64,000 bases of DNA, taken from NCBI RefSeq assembly GCF_031583025.1, contig NZ_CP134062.1:310001-374000 (forward strand), written 5' to 3'. The notes below the pieces were generated by a model. It saw nothing but the letters and a program-made list of their open reading frames with translations, had not been told where the DNA came from and made no database searches. A program made the position numbers and the translations under genes. The DNA is from Mycobacterium sp. Z3061. Its GTDB lineage: Bacteria > Actinomycetota > Actinomycetes > Mycobacteriales > Mycobacteriaceae. This document shows positions 25,775 through 34,416 of the stretch, in pieces (the first letter of the stretch is position 1; every line of letters starts with the position of its first letter).

Positions 25775-26985
25775 TTAGGCGCCCGGTACTTGCGCAGCTC
25801 CTGACTGGCGATGGACCGCTTGTGCACCTCGTCCGGGCCGTCGGCCAACCGCAAGGTGCGCAGATGCGCCCACGCCATGGCGAGCGGGAAGTCGTCGGTC
25901 ACACCGCCGCCGCCGTGCACCTGAATGGCGCGATCGACGATCTTCAGGGCGATGTTCGGGGCCGCCACCTTGATGGCCGCGATCTCGGTCCTGGCTTCCT
26001 TGTTGCCGACCGTGTCCATCAGATACGCGGCCTTCATGGTGAGCAGCCGGATCATCTCGATGTCGATACGGGACTCGGCGATCCAGTCCCGGATATTGGC
26101 GTTGGCACTGATCGGTTTGCCGAAGGTGACCCGCGACTCCGCACGCCGGCACAGCAGTTCCAGCGCCCGCTCGGCCATGCCGATCGCCCGCATGCAGTGG
26201 TGGATACGACCCGGGCCCAGTCGCGCCTGGCTGATGGCGAAACCCTCGCCCTCGCCCTTGAGCACGTCCTTCGACGGCACCCGCACGTCCTCGAAGTCGA
26301 TCTCCGCGTGGCCCTCGCGGTCCTGGTAGCCGAAGACCGACAGATTGCGCCGGACCGTGATGCCCGCGGCATCGATCGGTACCACCATCATCGACTGCTG
26401 ACGGTGCGGTGCGGCGTCCGGATCGGTCTTGCCCATCACGATCAGCACCTTGCAATTGCGGTGCATTCCGTTGGAGGCGAACCATTTACGGCCATTCAGG
26501 ACGTAGTCGTCACCGTCGCGGACCATCGACATCTCCACGTTGGTGGCATCGGAGCTCGCGACGCCAGGCTCGGTCATCGCGAACGCCGACCGGATCTTGC
26601 CGTCCAGCAGAGGCTTGAGGTAGCGCTCCTTGTGCTCGTCGGTGCCGAACAGCGTCAACACCTCCATGTTGCCTGTGTCCGGGGCGCTGCAGTTGCACGC
26701 CTCCGAGGCGAGGTGGCTGCGGCCCATGATCTCGGCCAGCGGTGCGTACTCGAGGTTCGTCAGTCCCGGCCCCCACTCGGGATGTGGGTGAAACAGGTTC
26801 CACAGGCCCCGCTTTCGTGCCTCGGCCTTGAGGTCCTCCAGGATCGGCGGGTGGTAGTGCGGGTCACCGGCTTCCCGCATCTGCTCGTCGTAGACGACCT
26901 CCGACGGGTACACGTGCGAATCCATGAACTCGAGCAGGTCCGACTGGTACTGCAGGGCGCGCTCGGAGATATCAAACAGGGCCAT
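25771..26985 (-). CDS. Acyl-CoA dehydrogenase, ACAD10/11-like
   Basis: FAD-dependent protein of 404 residues: [38 protein letters not shown], and the C-terminal [15 protein letters not shown] and [11 protein letters not shown]. These match the branch that includes ACAD10/11 and LvaC, in which the dehydrogenase fold can act on a phosphorylated 4-hydroxyacyl-CoA made by a kinase-like partner. That partner is encoded immediately downstream with overlapping stop and start. The ATG 26985 lies 6 bases after TAGACC on the minus strand, suggesting a leaderless message. Ordinary fatty acyl-CoA oxidation is the alternative. Confidence 0.88.
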   Translation of the reverse strand: MALFDISERALQYQSDLLEFMDSHVYPSEVVYDEQMREAGDPHYHPPILEDLKAEARKRGLWNLFHPHPEWGPGLTNLEYAPLAEIMGRSHLASEACNCSAPDTGNMEVLTLFGTDEHKERYLKPLLDGKIRSAFAMTEPGVASSDATNVEMSMVRDGDDYVLNGRKWFASNGMHRNCKVLIVMGKTDPDAAPHRQQSMMVVPIDAAGITVRRNLSVFGYQDREGHAEIDFEDVRVPSKDVLKGEGEGFAISQARLGPGRIHHCMRAIGMAERALELLCRRAESRVTFGKPISANANIRDWIAESRIDIEMIRLLTMKAAYLMDTVGNKEARTEIAAIKVAAPNIALKIVDRAIQVHGGGGVTDDFPLAMAWAHLRTLRLADGPDEVHKRSIASQELRKYRAPK

Positions 26986-27052
26986 ACCAGTGGTCTACAC
27001 CACCCGCGCGATAGGCCCCTTCGCGGCATCGCCAACCAGGCGGTTCGCGCGT

Positions 27053-27058
27053 TACCGT
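27053..27058 (+). promoter_or_regulatory. Predicted -10 element of the alcohol dehydrogenase gene
   Basis: TACCGT, then CGACGG, then ATG 27065: the same six-base spacing as the other putative leaderless promoters in the window. The 79-bp gap also contains the divergent TAGACC element (26992-26997, minus strand) of the acyl-CoA dehydrogenase gene. Confidence 0.4.
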
Positions 27059-27064
27059 CGACGG

Positions 27065-28171
27065 ATGAAGACAACAGCCGCGGTCCTCGTCGAAGCGGGC
27101 CGGCCATTCGAACTGATGGAACTCGACCTGGACGGGCCGAGAGAGGGCGAAGTCCTGATCAATTACACCGCGGCCGGGTTGTGCCATTCCGACCTGCACC
27201 TCACCGACGGTGACCTGCCGCCTCGCTTCCCGATCGTCGGCGGCCACGAAGGAGCCGGGGTCATCGAGGATGTCGGCCCGGGCGTGACCAAGGTGAAACC
27301 CGGCGATCACGTCGTCTGTAGCTTCATCCCCAGCTGCGGACACTGCCGGTACTGTTCCACCGGCCGGCAGAGTCTCTGCGACCTGGGGGCGACGATCCTC
27401 GAAGGGTGCATGCCGGACGGATCCTTCCGATTTCACGGTGGCGGAACGGATTTCGGCGCGATGTGTATGCTCGGGACCTTCGCCAAGAAGGCCACCATCT
27501 CGCAGCATTCGGTGGTCAAGGTCGACGACTGGCTACCGTTGGACGTCGCGGTGCTGGTCGGCTGCGGCGTGCCGACGGGATGGGGCAGCGCCACCTACGC
27601 GGGCAATGTCCGCCCCGGCGACATCACCGTGATCTACGGCATCGGCGGAATCGGTATCAACGCCGTCCAGGGCGCGGTGCATGCCGGCGCCAAATACATC
27701 GTGGTGGTCGACCCGATCGCGTTCAAACGCGACGCCGCGCTCAAGTTCGGTGCGACCCACGCCTTCGAAAACGCCGCGGCGGCCGCCGAGAAGATCAGTG
27801 AACTGTCCTGGGGCCAGGGCGCGGACCAGGCCATCGTCACCGTCGGCACGGTGGACGAAGACGTGATCTCGGCGGCGTTCGACGCCGTCGGCAAGGGGGG
27901 CACCGTCGTCGTCGTGGGCCTCGCCGATCCCGCGAAGGCGACTGTCCACGTCTCGGGGGGCATGCTCGTGCTGACCGAAAAGACGATCAGGGGCTCACTG
28001 TTCGGCTCGGCCAACCCGCAGTACGACATCGTCCGGCTGCTACGCCTCTACGACGCGGGACAACTCAAGCTCGACGAACTCGTGACGACGAAGTACCGCC
28101 TCGAGGACGTCAATCAGGGTTATCAGGACCTGCGGGAGGGCAAGAACATTCGAGGCGTCATCGTTCACTGA
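27065..28171 (+). CDS. NDMA/mycofactocin-type zinc alcohol dehydrogenase
   Basis: Zinc-dependent medium-chain dehydrogenase of 368 residues. Catalytic zinc ligands are in GLCHSDLH (Cys38) and GGHEGAG (His60, Glu61), and structural zinc cysteines in [15 protein letters not shown]. The Rossmann loop is [13 protein letters not shown]. The sequence closely follows the Rxyl_3153 group ([30 protein letters not shown]), whose members keep NADH bound and are thought to need mycofactocin, or NDMA in vitro, to recycle it. It is divergent from the acyl-CoA dehydrogenase and convergent, with a 7-base overlap, with the aldolase. The open frame upstream to 26924 lies inside the neighbouring gene and is not used. 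Confidence 0.9.
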   Translation: MKTTAAVLVEAGRPFELMELDLDGPREGEVLINYTAAGLCHSDLHLTDGDLPPRFPIVGGHEGAGVIEDVGPGVTKVKPGDHVVCSFIPSCGHCRYCSTGRQSLCDLGATILEGCMPDGSFRFHGGGTDFGAMCMLGTFAKKATISQHSVVKVDDWLPLDVAVLVGCGVPTGWGSATYAGNVRPGDITVIYGIGGIGINAVQGAVHAGAKYIVVVDPIAFKRDAALKFGATHAFENAAAAAEKISELSWGQGADQAIVTVGTVDEDVISAAFDAVGKGGTVVVVGLADPAKATVHVSGGMLVLTEKTIRGSLFGSANPQYDIVRLLRLYDAGQLKLDELVTTKYRLEDVNQGYQDLREGKNIRGVIVH

Positions 28172-29178
28172 GCCCCGGGGGCGGTGAGGTCCAGCGCGAT
28201 ATCGACCAGCATGTCCTCCTGCCCGCCGATCATGCCGCGACGGCCCGCCTCTTCCAGCAGCGTCCTGGCGTCGATGCCGTAGCGAGCCGAAGCCTCTTCG
28301 GCGTGCCGCAGGAAGCTCGAATAGACACCGGCGTACCCGAGCGTCAACGTCTCGCGATCCACCCGAACGGGCCGGTCCTGCAGGGGACGGACCAAGTCGT
28401 CGGCGGCGTCCTGGAGTGCGTGCAGGTCGCAACCGTGCTGCCAACCGAGCTTGTCGGCGGCGGCGACGAAGACTTCCAGCGGTGCGTTGCCGGCGCCGGC
28501 ACCCATCCCGGTCAGGGAGGCATCGACGCGGGCGGCCCCGTGCTCTACGGCCGTGATTGAGTTGGCCACCCCCAGCGACAGATTGTGGTGCGCGTGGATC
28601 CCGACTTCCGTTGTCGCCAGCAGTATTTGGCGCACGGCGTCGACGCGTTCGGCGACGTCGCGCATGGTCATGGCACCACCGGAATCGACCACGTACACGC
28701 AACCGGCGCCGTAGCTCTCCATCAGTCTGGCCTGTTCGGCCAGTGCGGTGGGCGTGGTCAGGTGGCTCATCATCAGGAACCCGGCGGTGTCCATGCCGAG
28801 TTCGCGGGCCGCCGCGATGTGCCGGGCGGAAATGTCGGCCTCGGTGCAGTGCGTGGCGACGCGGACCACGGTGGCACCGGCGCGGTGCGCGTCTTTCAGG
28901 TTGCGAACGGTGCCGATGCCGGGCAGCACCAGCGTTGCGACCCGAGCGTGCCGCACGTTGGCCGCGACGGCCTCGATCCATTCCAGGTCGGTGTGTGCCC
29001 CGAAGCCGTAAACGCAACTGGATCCGGCCAATCCGTCCCCGTGCGCGACTTCGATGGAGTCGACGCCTGCGGCGTCGAGTGCCGCGGCGATCGCGACTGC
29101 TGAGTGCAGCGTGTACTGGTGCCGCACGGCGTGCATCCCGTCACGCAGGGTGACGTCGCTGATGAAGAGGCCAGTCAT
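28165..29178 (-). CDS. dmpG: 4-Hydroxy-2-oxovalerate aldolase
   Basis: DRE-TIM metallo-aldolase of 337 residues ([17 protein letters not shown] at the N-terminus; metal-binding His pair in [11 protein letters not shown]). It cleaves 4-hydroxy-2-oxoacids to pyruvate and an aldehyde, which is channelled to the acetaldehyde dehydrogenase encoded just upstream. The start ATG 29178 overlaps that gene's stop (ATGA). The order hydratase, dehydrogenase, aldolase is the same as in the mycobacterial hsaEGF cluster, but the neighbours differ, so this is probably a paralogous or separate pathway. Confidence 0.94.
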   Translation of the reverse strand: MTGLFISDVTLRDGMHAVRHQYTLHSAVAIAAALDAAGVDSIEVAHGDGLAGSSCVYGFGAHTDLEWIEAVAANVRHARVATLVLPGIGTVRNLKDAHRAGATVVRVATHCTEADISARHIAAARELGMDTAGFLMMSHLTTPTALAEQARLMESYGAGCVYVVDSGGAMTMRDVAERVDAVRQILLATTEVGIHAHHNLSLGVANSITAVEHGAARVDASLTGMGAGAGNAPLEVFVAAADKLGWQHGCDLHALQDAADDLVRPLQDRPVRVDRETLTLGYAGVYSSFLRHAEEASARYGIDARTLLEEAGRRGMIGGQEDMLVDIALDLTAPGAQ

Positions 29179-30119
29179 GAGGTGGCCCCGGCCGATTGGC
29201 GGGCGATGCACTCGGCGGTGGCCTGCGCCGCGGAGGTCATGATGTCGAGATTGCCGGCGTAGGCAGGCAGGTAGTCCCCGGCCCCGGCGACCTCCAGCAT
29301 CGCGGTGACCCGGGTGCCGGCGAACTTGCCGGTTTCGGGGATGTATAAAGGTTTTTCGGGGGTGAAGGTTTCGAACTGCACACCTTGGGTGAGCCGGTAG
29401 CCGGGCACGTAGGCGTTGACGCGTGCCACCATGTCGGCGATCGATGCCCGGATCGCGCCGTGATCGGCGTCCCCGTCGACCAGACAGTAGACGGTGTTGC
29501 GCATGAGTACCGGTGGGTCGGCCGGATTGATAATCATGACGGTTTTGCCGCGTTGGGCTCCTCCCACGGATATCAGTGCTGCCGAGGTGGTTTCGATGAA
29601 TTCGTCGATTCCGGCGCGGGTTCCGGGGCCCGCGGACTTCGACGAGATGCAGGAGACGACTTCGGCGTAGGAGACGACGCCGTGCTCGGCAATCGCGGCC
29701 ACGATCGGCACCGTCGACTGGCCGCCGCAGGTCACCATGTTCAGGTTGCCCCGGTCGAGGTGGTCATCGAGGTTGACCACCGGGACGCAGTATGGGCCGA
29801 CGGCAGCCGGGGTGAGGTCGAGCACCCGTACCCCGGTCGGTTGCAGCCTCGCCCAGTTGGCCCGGTGGACGGTGGCAGATGTCGCGTCGAATACCAGCCT
29901 GATGTCGCCGAAGTGTGGCATGGACAGCAAGCCCGCGACGCCGCCGGCCGTGGTGGGAACGCCAGCGGCGCGGGCGCGTGCCAAACCATCTGAATCGGGG
30001 TCTATGCCGGCCATGGCGACCACTCGAAGCGCGCCGTCGCTACGCAGGATCTTGGTCATCAGGTCGGTGCCGATGTTGCCCGAGCCGATGATCGCCACCG
30101 GCCAGTCATGTTGCGCCAC
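29175..30119 (-). CDS. Acetaldehyde dehydrogenase, acylating
   Basis: Enzyme of 314 residues converting acetaldehyde (or propanal) and CoA to acyl-CoA with NAD+. It has the nucleotide loop [11 protein letters not shown], the catalytic Cys131 in [10 protein letters not shown], and the conserved [12 protein letters not shown]. It forms a channelling complex with the aldolase, whose start overlaps its stop. Eleven bases separate it from the hydratase gene upstream. Family membership is clear; the physiological chain length of the aldehyde is not. Confidence 0.94.
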   Translation of the reverse strand: MAQHDWPVAIIGSGNIGTDLMTKILRSDGALRVVAMAGIDPDSDGLARARAAGVPTTAGGVAGLLSMPHFGDIRLVFDATSATVHRANWARLQPTGVRVLDLTPAAVGPYCVPVVNLDDHLDRGNLNMVTCGGQSTVPIVAAIAEHGVVSYAEVVSCISSKSAGPGTRAGIDEFIETTSAALISVGGAQRGKTVMIINPADPPVLMRNTVYCLVDGDADHGAIRASIADMVARVNAYVPGYRLTQGVQFETFTPEKPLYIPETGKFAGTRVTAMLEVAGAGDYLPAYAGNLDIMTSAAQATAECIARQSAGATS

Positions 30120-30130
30120 TGCAGTTTCCT

Positions 30131-30898
30131 CTACGTGAAGGTGAGAGATAGGGTGCCGAGGGTGTCGATGGTCGCGGTGGCGACGTCACCGCCTGTCACG
30201 AATGCAGCGGCGGTGAAGGACCCGGACATCACGAACTGGCCCGCGGAGAGTTCGGTGTCGAACTCGGCCAGCGCGTTGGCCAGCCAGGCGACCGCTGCAG
30301 CGGGGTCGCCCATCACGGCATCACCGGTGCCACGGCCGACTTCGGTGCCGTTGAGGACCAGCGACGCGACGACCTGCGGCAGGCAGAGGTCGCCGGTACA
30401 GGGCAACCACTCGCCGATCACCACCGCGCCCGAACTCGCATTGTCGGCGACGGTGTCGGCCAGGGTGAGCTGCCAGTCCGCGATACGGCTGTCGACGATT
30501 TCCAGCGCCGCGGCCACGGATTGCGTTGCGGCATAGACATCCGCCGTGGTCACGCCGGGGCCGCGCAACGGATCCCGCAACAGAAAAGCGATCTCTGGCT
30601 CCACGCGCGGGCTGCAGAACCGCGACGCGTCGACACTTCCGCCCGCGATCACCATGTCGTCGAGGATGAAACCGAAATCCGGTTCGTCGACACCGAGCAG
30701 CGCCTGCATGGGCCGCGACGTCAGGCCGATCTTGCGGCCCACCAGTACCGCACCGGCAGCCAGCCTGCGCCGCAGATTGATCTGCTGAATCGCGTAGGCG
30801 TCCGCGACTCGCAGCCCGGGCATGGACTCGGTCGGGGGCCGGATCGGTGCGCGATCGCGTGCGGCGTTCCAGAGGGCGTCGGCGGTAGCGGTGAGCAC
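30131..30898 (-). CDS. 2-Hydroxypenta-2,4-dienoate hydratase (MhpD/HsaE-like)
   Basis: Protein of 255 residues of the fumarylacetoacetate hydrolase/hydratase group ([60 protein letters not shown]). It hydrates the 2-hydroxydienoate released by meta-cleavage to 4-hydroxy-2-oxo acid, the substrate of the aldolase. It heads the minus-strand operon, opposite the monooxygenase gene, with a perfect 22-bp operator-like palindrome between them. Confidence 0.9.
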   Translation of the reverse strand: MLTATADALWNAARDRAPIRPPTESMPGLRVADAYAIQQINLRRRLAAGAVLVGRKIGLTSRPMQALLGVDEPDFGFILDDMVIAGGSVDASRFCSPRVEPEIAFLLRDPLRGPGVTTADVYAATQSVAAALEIVDSRIADWQLTLADTVADNASSGAVVIGEWLPCTGDLCLPQVVASLVLNGTEVGRGTGDAVMGDPAAAVAWLANALAEFDTELSAGQFVMSGSFTAAAFVTGGDVATATIDTLGTLSLTFT

Positions 30899-30922
30899 AA
30901 GAACTCCTGAGGTATTGACTCC

Positions 30923-30960
30923 GTAGTGATCATTACATTACCGTAGCGACCACTACGGTA
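30923..30960. promoter_or_regulatory. Divergent operator of the meta-cleavage operons
   Basis: A perfect inverted repeat TACCGTAG (30939-30946) and CTACGGTA (30953-30960) with a 6-bp spacer lies in the 101-bp gap between the two divergent operons. A second, shorter imperfect palindrome, GTAGTGATCATTAC at 30923-30936, lies beside it. CCGTAG also recurs at 30921-30926. A regulator binding here could control both operons together; no regulator gene is adjacent. Confidence 0.6.
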
Positions 30961-30999
30961 CAAGTGTCGATGACGACACCCGAAGAATGAGAGTCAGAA

Positions 31000-32571
31000 G
31001 TGAGCGATTCGGGATCACCGGTCTGTTCAACACCGACCTACGACGTCGCCATCGTCGGCTACGGGCCGGTCGGTGCCACGGCTGCCAACCTGCTGGGCAG
31101 GCAGGGGCTGAAAGTCGTTGTCATCGAACGTGATCCCGACATCTACAACCGGGCGCGAGCGATCTCGACCGACGAGGAGGTGATGCGCGTCTGGCAGTCG
31201 GTGGGCCTGGCCGACCGCTTGCAGCAGGACATGCTGCCCGACCGTCCGGTGGCCTTCGTCGACGCCGATGGTGCTCCCTTCTACGAAACGACCATCTCCG
31301 GGCACGGATGCGGCCATCCGCCGCAGCAGTTCATCTATCAGCCGGCCGTCGATCAGGTACTGCGCGAGGGGGTGGCCCGTTTCGGCAACGTCGGGTTGAT
31401 GCTCGAGCACGAATGCCTGCGGGTGATAAACAAAGGCGACCACGTCGAGCTGATGCTGGCTGACCTCCGCTCAGACCTCTTCAAACGGGTCCGCGCCGCC
31501 TATGTGATCGCAGCCGACGGCGGCTCGTCACCGACGCGCGGACAGCTGGGTGTCGGCTATTCAGGCAAGACCTACTCCGAACGGTGGGTGGTCATCGACA
31601 CCAAGGTCGTCAAGGAATGGGACGCCCACGACCGCTTGCGGTTTCATTGCAACCCCGCTCGTCCCACCGTCGACTGCCCGACGCCGCTGGGTCACCACCG
31701 GTGGGAGTATCCGGCCCGGGCCGGCGACACCGACGAATATCTCGTCAGCGACCAAGCCGTGTGGAAGGTGCTCAACGAGCAGGGCATCACCGACGAGCAC
31801 GTCGAGGTACTGCGCGCGGTGATCTACCGTCACCACGTCCGCACCGCCGACCGGTGGCGGGTCGGCCGCGTGTTCCTGGCCGGTGACGCCGCACACGCCA
31901 TGCCACCGTGGATTGGGCAGGGCATGGCCGCGGGTGTCCGCGACGTCGCCAATCTGTGCTGGAAGATCGCCGCTGTGCTGCGGGGGCAGGCATCCGAGGC
32001 ACTGCTGGATTCGTATGAGAAAGAACGCAAACCGCATGTCACCGAGGTGACCAGGCGGGCGGTGCTGATGGGCCGCGTCATCACCGAGCACAACGAGGTG
32101 CTCGCGGCCGTCCGCAACCACCTGCTGCGGCTGATCACCAAGGTGCCCACGATAACTCGGCAAGGGCAGAAGCTCTATTGGGTCCCCGAGGCCCACTATC
32201 CCGACGGATTCTTCGCCGGGGCCGGGCACAGAGCAGAGGGCCGGCAGATCATCCAGCCCCGCATCAGTGACGACACCGGTGCCAAGGTGCGCCTCGACGA
32301 CGTCCTGCAGGGCCGTTGGACGCTGCTGCACACAGGTGCTCCGCCCCCCGGCGCGCAGGCATGGTCACAGCGCGGGGTGATGGTGCTTCCGGTACGCGAC
32401 ACCATGCTGACGGCCTGGCTCACGAAGCACAAGGCCACCGCCGTGGTCGTACGCCCGGACGGATTCGTATACGCAGCAGCCGGTTTCGCTGGGCCGTTGC
32501 CGCCACCGCCGCCCGGTCTGGACTGCGCCGTCAGCACCCCGGCGGCGATCGCGAGCGGGGTTCTCGCATGA
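31000..32571 (+). CDS. FAD-dependent aromatic monooxygenase, MhpA-like
   Basis: Single-component flavoprotein hydroxylase of 523 residues. It shows the FAD dinucleotide loop VGYGPVGATAANLLG, the DG motif VIADGGSSPTR, and the second FAD motif FLAGDAAHAMPPWIGQG. This is the PHBH/3-(3-hydroxyphenyl)propionate hydroxylase family, which adds a second hydroxyl to a phenol to give a catechol. GTG 31000 is the only suitable start near GAGAG. Its stop overlaps the hydrolase start (ATGA). The ring substrate is not defined; phenylpropanoid-like acids are the family precedent. Confidence 0.9.
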   Translation: MSDSGSPVCSTPTYDVAIVGYGPVGATAANLLGRQGLKVVVIERDPDIYNRARAISTDEEVMRVWQSVGLADRLQQDMLPDRPVAFVDADGAPFYETTISGHGCGHPPQQFIYQPAVDQVLREGVARFGNVGLMLEHECLRVINKGDHVELMLADLRSDLFKRVRAAYVIAADGGSSPTRGQLGVGYSGKTYSERWVVIDTKVVKEWDAHDRLRFHCNPARPTVDCPTPLGHHRWEYPARAGDTDEYLVSDQAVWKVLNEQGITDEHVEVLRAVIYRHHVRTADRWRVGRVFLAGDAAHAMPPWIGQGMAAGVRDVANLCWKIAAVLRGQASEALLDSYEKERKPHVTEVTRRAVLMGRVITEHNEVLAAVRNHLLRLITKVPTITRQGQKLYWVPEAHYPDGFFAGAGHRAEGRQIIQPRISDDTGAKVRLDDVLQGRWTLLHTGAPPPGAQAWSQRGVMVLPVRDTMLTAWLTKHKATAVVVRPDGFVYAAAGFAGPLPPPPPGLDCAVSTPAAIASGVLA

Positions 32572-33434
32572 CCAGCATCGACTTGGCCGAACGGACGGTC
32601 GTTGTCAACGGTCAGCCGATCTTTTACGCCGAAACCGGAAGCGGGGCGCCGGTGGTGCTGCTGCACGGAGGCGGGCCCGGTGCATCGGGCGTGACGAACT
32701 ACTCCCGCAACATCGACGCGCTGGCGCGGCGTTTCCGGGTGATAGTTCCCGACATGCCGGGGTACGGCCGTTCTACCAAAACGCTGGACCAGTCCGACCC
32801 GTTCGGCTTCCTCGCGGATTCGGTCCGGGGGCTGCTCGACCAACTCGGTGTTGGGGCAGCGCATCTGGTGGGCAACTCCTATGGTGGCGCCGCCGCGTTG
32901 CGCCTCGCCCTGGACACCCCCGACCGGGTCGACAAGCTGGTCCTGATGGGTCCCGGCGGAATCGGTACCACCCGGGCGCTGCCCACCGCAGGCCTCAAGA
33001 GCCTGCTGTCCTACTACGGCGGGGATGGCCCGAGTCGAGAGAAGCTGGCGAGCTTCATCCGCACATATCTTGTGTACGAGAGAGATTCAGTGCCGGACGC
33101 GCTGATCGACGTGCGCTACGAGGCGTCGATCGACCCCGAAGTGGTGGCCAATCCGCCGCTGCGCCGTCCGTCGGGACTGCGCACGCTGTGGCGGATGGAC
33201 CTGACCCGAGATGCGCGCTTGAAGCATTTGCAGACGCCGACATTGGTGCTGTGGGGCCGTGACGACAAGGTCAACCGGCCGGCGGGTGGACCGATGCTGC
33301 TCAACATGATGCCGAACGCCGAACTGGTCATGACCTCCCACACCGGCCACTGGTTCCAGTGGGAACGGGCCGAGCTGTTCAACGAATTGGTATATGAGTT
33401 CCTGCAACCGGATTCGAGGTTGGCTCATGCGTGA
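32568..33434 (+). CDS. Meta-cleavage product hydrolase (alpha/beta hydrolase, MhpC/HsaD-like)
   Basis: C-C hydrolase of 288 residues. It has the oxyanion segment LLHGGGPGASG, the nucleophile Ser104 in GNSYGG, the acid Asp in WGRDDKVN and the base His in SHTGHW, all as in BphD/MhpC/HsaD. It splits the ring-fission product into a 2-hydroxydienoate and a carboxylic acid. The start ATG 32568 overlaps the monooxygenase stop. An in-frame extension to 32316 is only an antisense-like reading of the monooxygenase region. Confidence 0.92.
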   Translation: MTSIDLAERTVVVNGQPIFYAETGSGAPVVLLHGGGPGASGVTNYSRNIDALARRFRVIVPDMPGYGRSTKTLDQSDPFGFLADSVRGLLDQLGVGAAHLVGNSYGGAAALRLALDTPDRVDKLVLMGPGGIGTTRALPTAGLKSLLSYYGGDGPSREKLASFIRTYLVYERDSVPDALIDVRYEASIDPEVVANPPLRRPSGLRTLWRMDLTRDARLKHLQTPTLVLWGRDDKVNRPAGGPMLLNMMPNAELVMTSHTGHWFQWERAELFNELVYEFLQPDSRLAHA

Positions 33435-34413
33435 TGTATTCGGCCGGGTGCACCTCGGCTACCTCGTCATCGAGACGAACAAGTTCACCGAGTGGCGCAG
33501 ATTCGGACGCGACGCTCTCGGCATGCACCTCGACGATGCCATGCCCGACGTCCAGCGATTTCGGCTGGACGACCACGAATGCCGCTTCCTGTTGCAGCGC
33601 GGGCCCGCCGAGGACGTCGCCGCGCTGGGCTGGGAGGTCGACGATCACGCTGCCTTCGACGACATCGTCTCCCGCGTCACCGGCCACGGCGTCCCCGTCA
33701 CCGGCGGCACCGACGAGGAGGCCGCGTTGCGCGGTGTCGAGCGGCTGGTGCGGTTCCCCGGACCCAACGGCCTGACCCAGGAGATCTTCACCCGCGCCAG
33801 GACGAGCAGTGTCCCGCTCGCCGTCCGGGGTGGATTCGTCACCGGCGCTTCGGGATTGGGTCACGTCGCGCTCACCAGCAAGAAACCCGAGCAGGTCCGC
33901 GGTTACTACCAGACCGTGTTCGACGCCCGGCTGACCGATTTCATCGACGAAACCATCAACGGGCTGAAGTTCAAGATCCGCTTCCTGCGGGTGAACGAGC
34001 GTCATCATTCGGTGGCGGTCGCTGCGGTCAACCGGTTGCCGCTCAACCCGATTCGTACCCGGGTGCAGCACTGCAACATTCAGGTGGCCTCGCTGGACGA
34101 CATGACGACGGCCTATCAGCGGGTCAAAGAACTCGGCTTCGAGATGGCGCTCGGCGTCGGCCAGCACACCAACGACCGTGAACTCTCCTTCTACGCCGTG
34201 ACGCCGTCCGGTTTCGAATGGGAGGTCGGCTGGAACCCGATCGTCGTCGACGAATCCACTTGGGAACCAACGACGCATCAGGGCATCAGCATCTGGGGTC
34301 ACACTCCGGAAGGTCAGAGCATCATCGACAAACTCAACCAGTTCAAGGTCGGAGCACAGTCGTTGTGGCACCGCGAAGACACCGTGCCCGCACTGGCGGG
34401 CGCAACCGGGTAA
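33427..34413 (+). CDS. Extradiol catechol dioxygenase (type I, VOC fold; BphC/HsaC-like)
   Basis: Ring-cleaving Fe(II) dioxygenase of 328 residues with two VOC domains. Likely iron ligands are His146 (GLGHVALTS), His215 (VQHCNIQV) and Glu266 (PSGFEWEVG); a catalytic His lies in NERHHS near 193-194, matching BphC. The ATG lies 8 bases inside the hydrolase gene, so the three genes are translationally coupled. MhpB of the classical mhp pathway is a type II enzyme, so the enzyme set here is closer to the biphenyl and steroid pathways. Confidence 0.92.
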   Translation: MRDVFGRVHLGYLVIETNKFTEWRRFGRDALGMHLDDAMPDVQRFRLDDHECRFLLQRGPAEDVAALGWEVDDHAAFDDIVSRVTGHGVPVTGGTDEEAALRGVERLVRFPGPNGLTQEIFTRARTSSVPLAVRGGFVTGASGLGHVALTSKKPEQVRGYYQTVFDARLTDFIDETINGLKFKIRFLRVNERHHSVAVAAVNRLPLNPIRTRVQHCNIQVASLDDMTTAYQRVKELGFEMALGVGQHTNDRELSFYAVTPSGFEWEVGWNPIVVDESTWEPTTHQGISIWGHTPEGQSIIDKLNQFKVGAQSLWHREDTVPALAGATG

Positions 34414-34416
34414 AGC

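Noticed and set aside
25822-27213. A 463-codon plus-strand frame opposite the acyl-CoA dehydrogenase
   Set aside because: His/Arg/Val-rich with no motif, and antisense to a clear gene.
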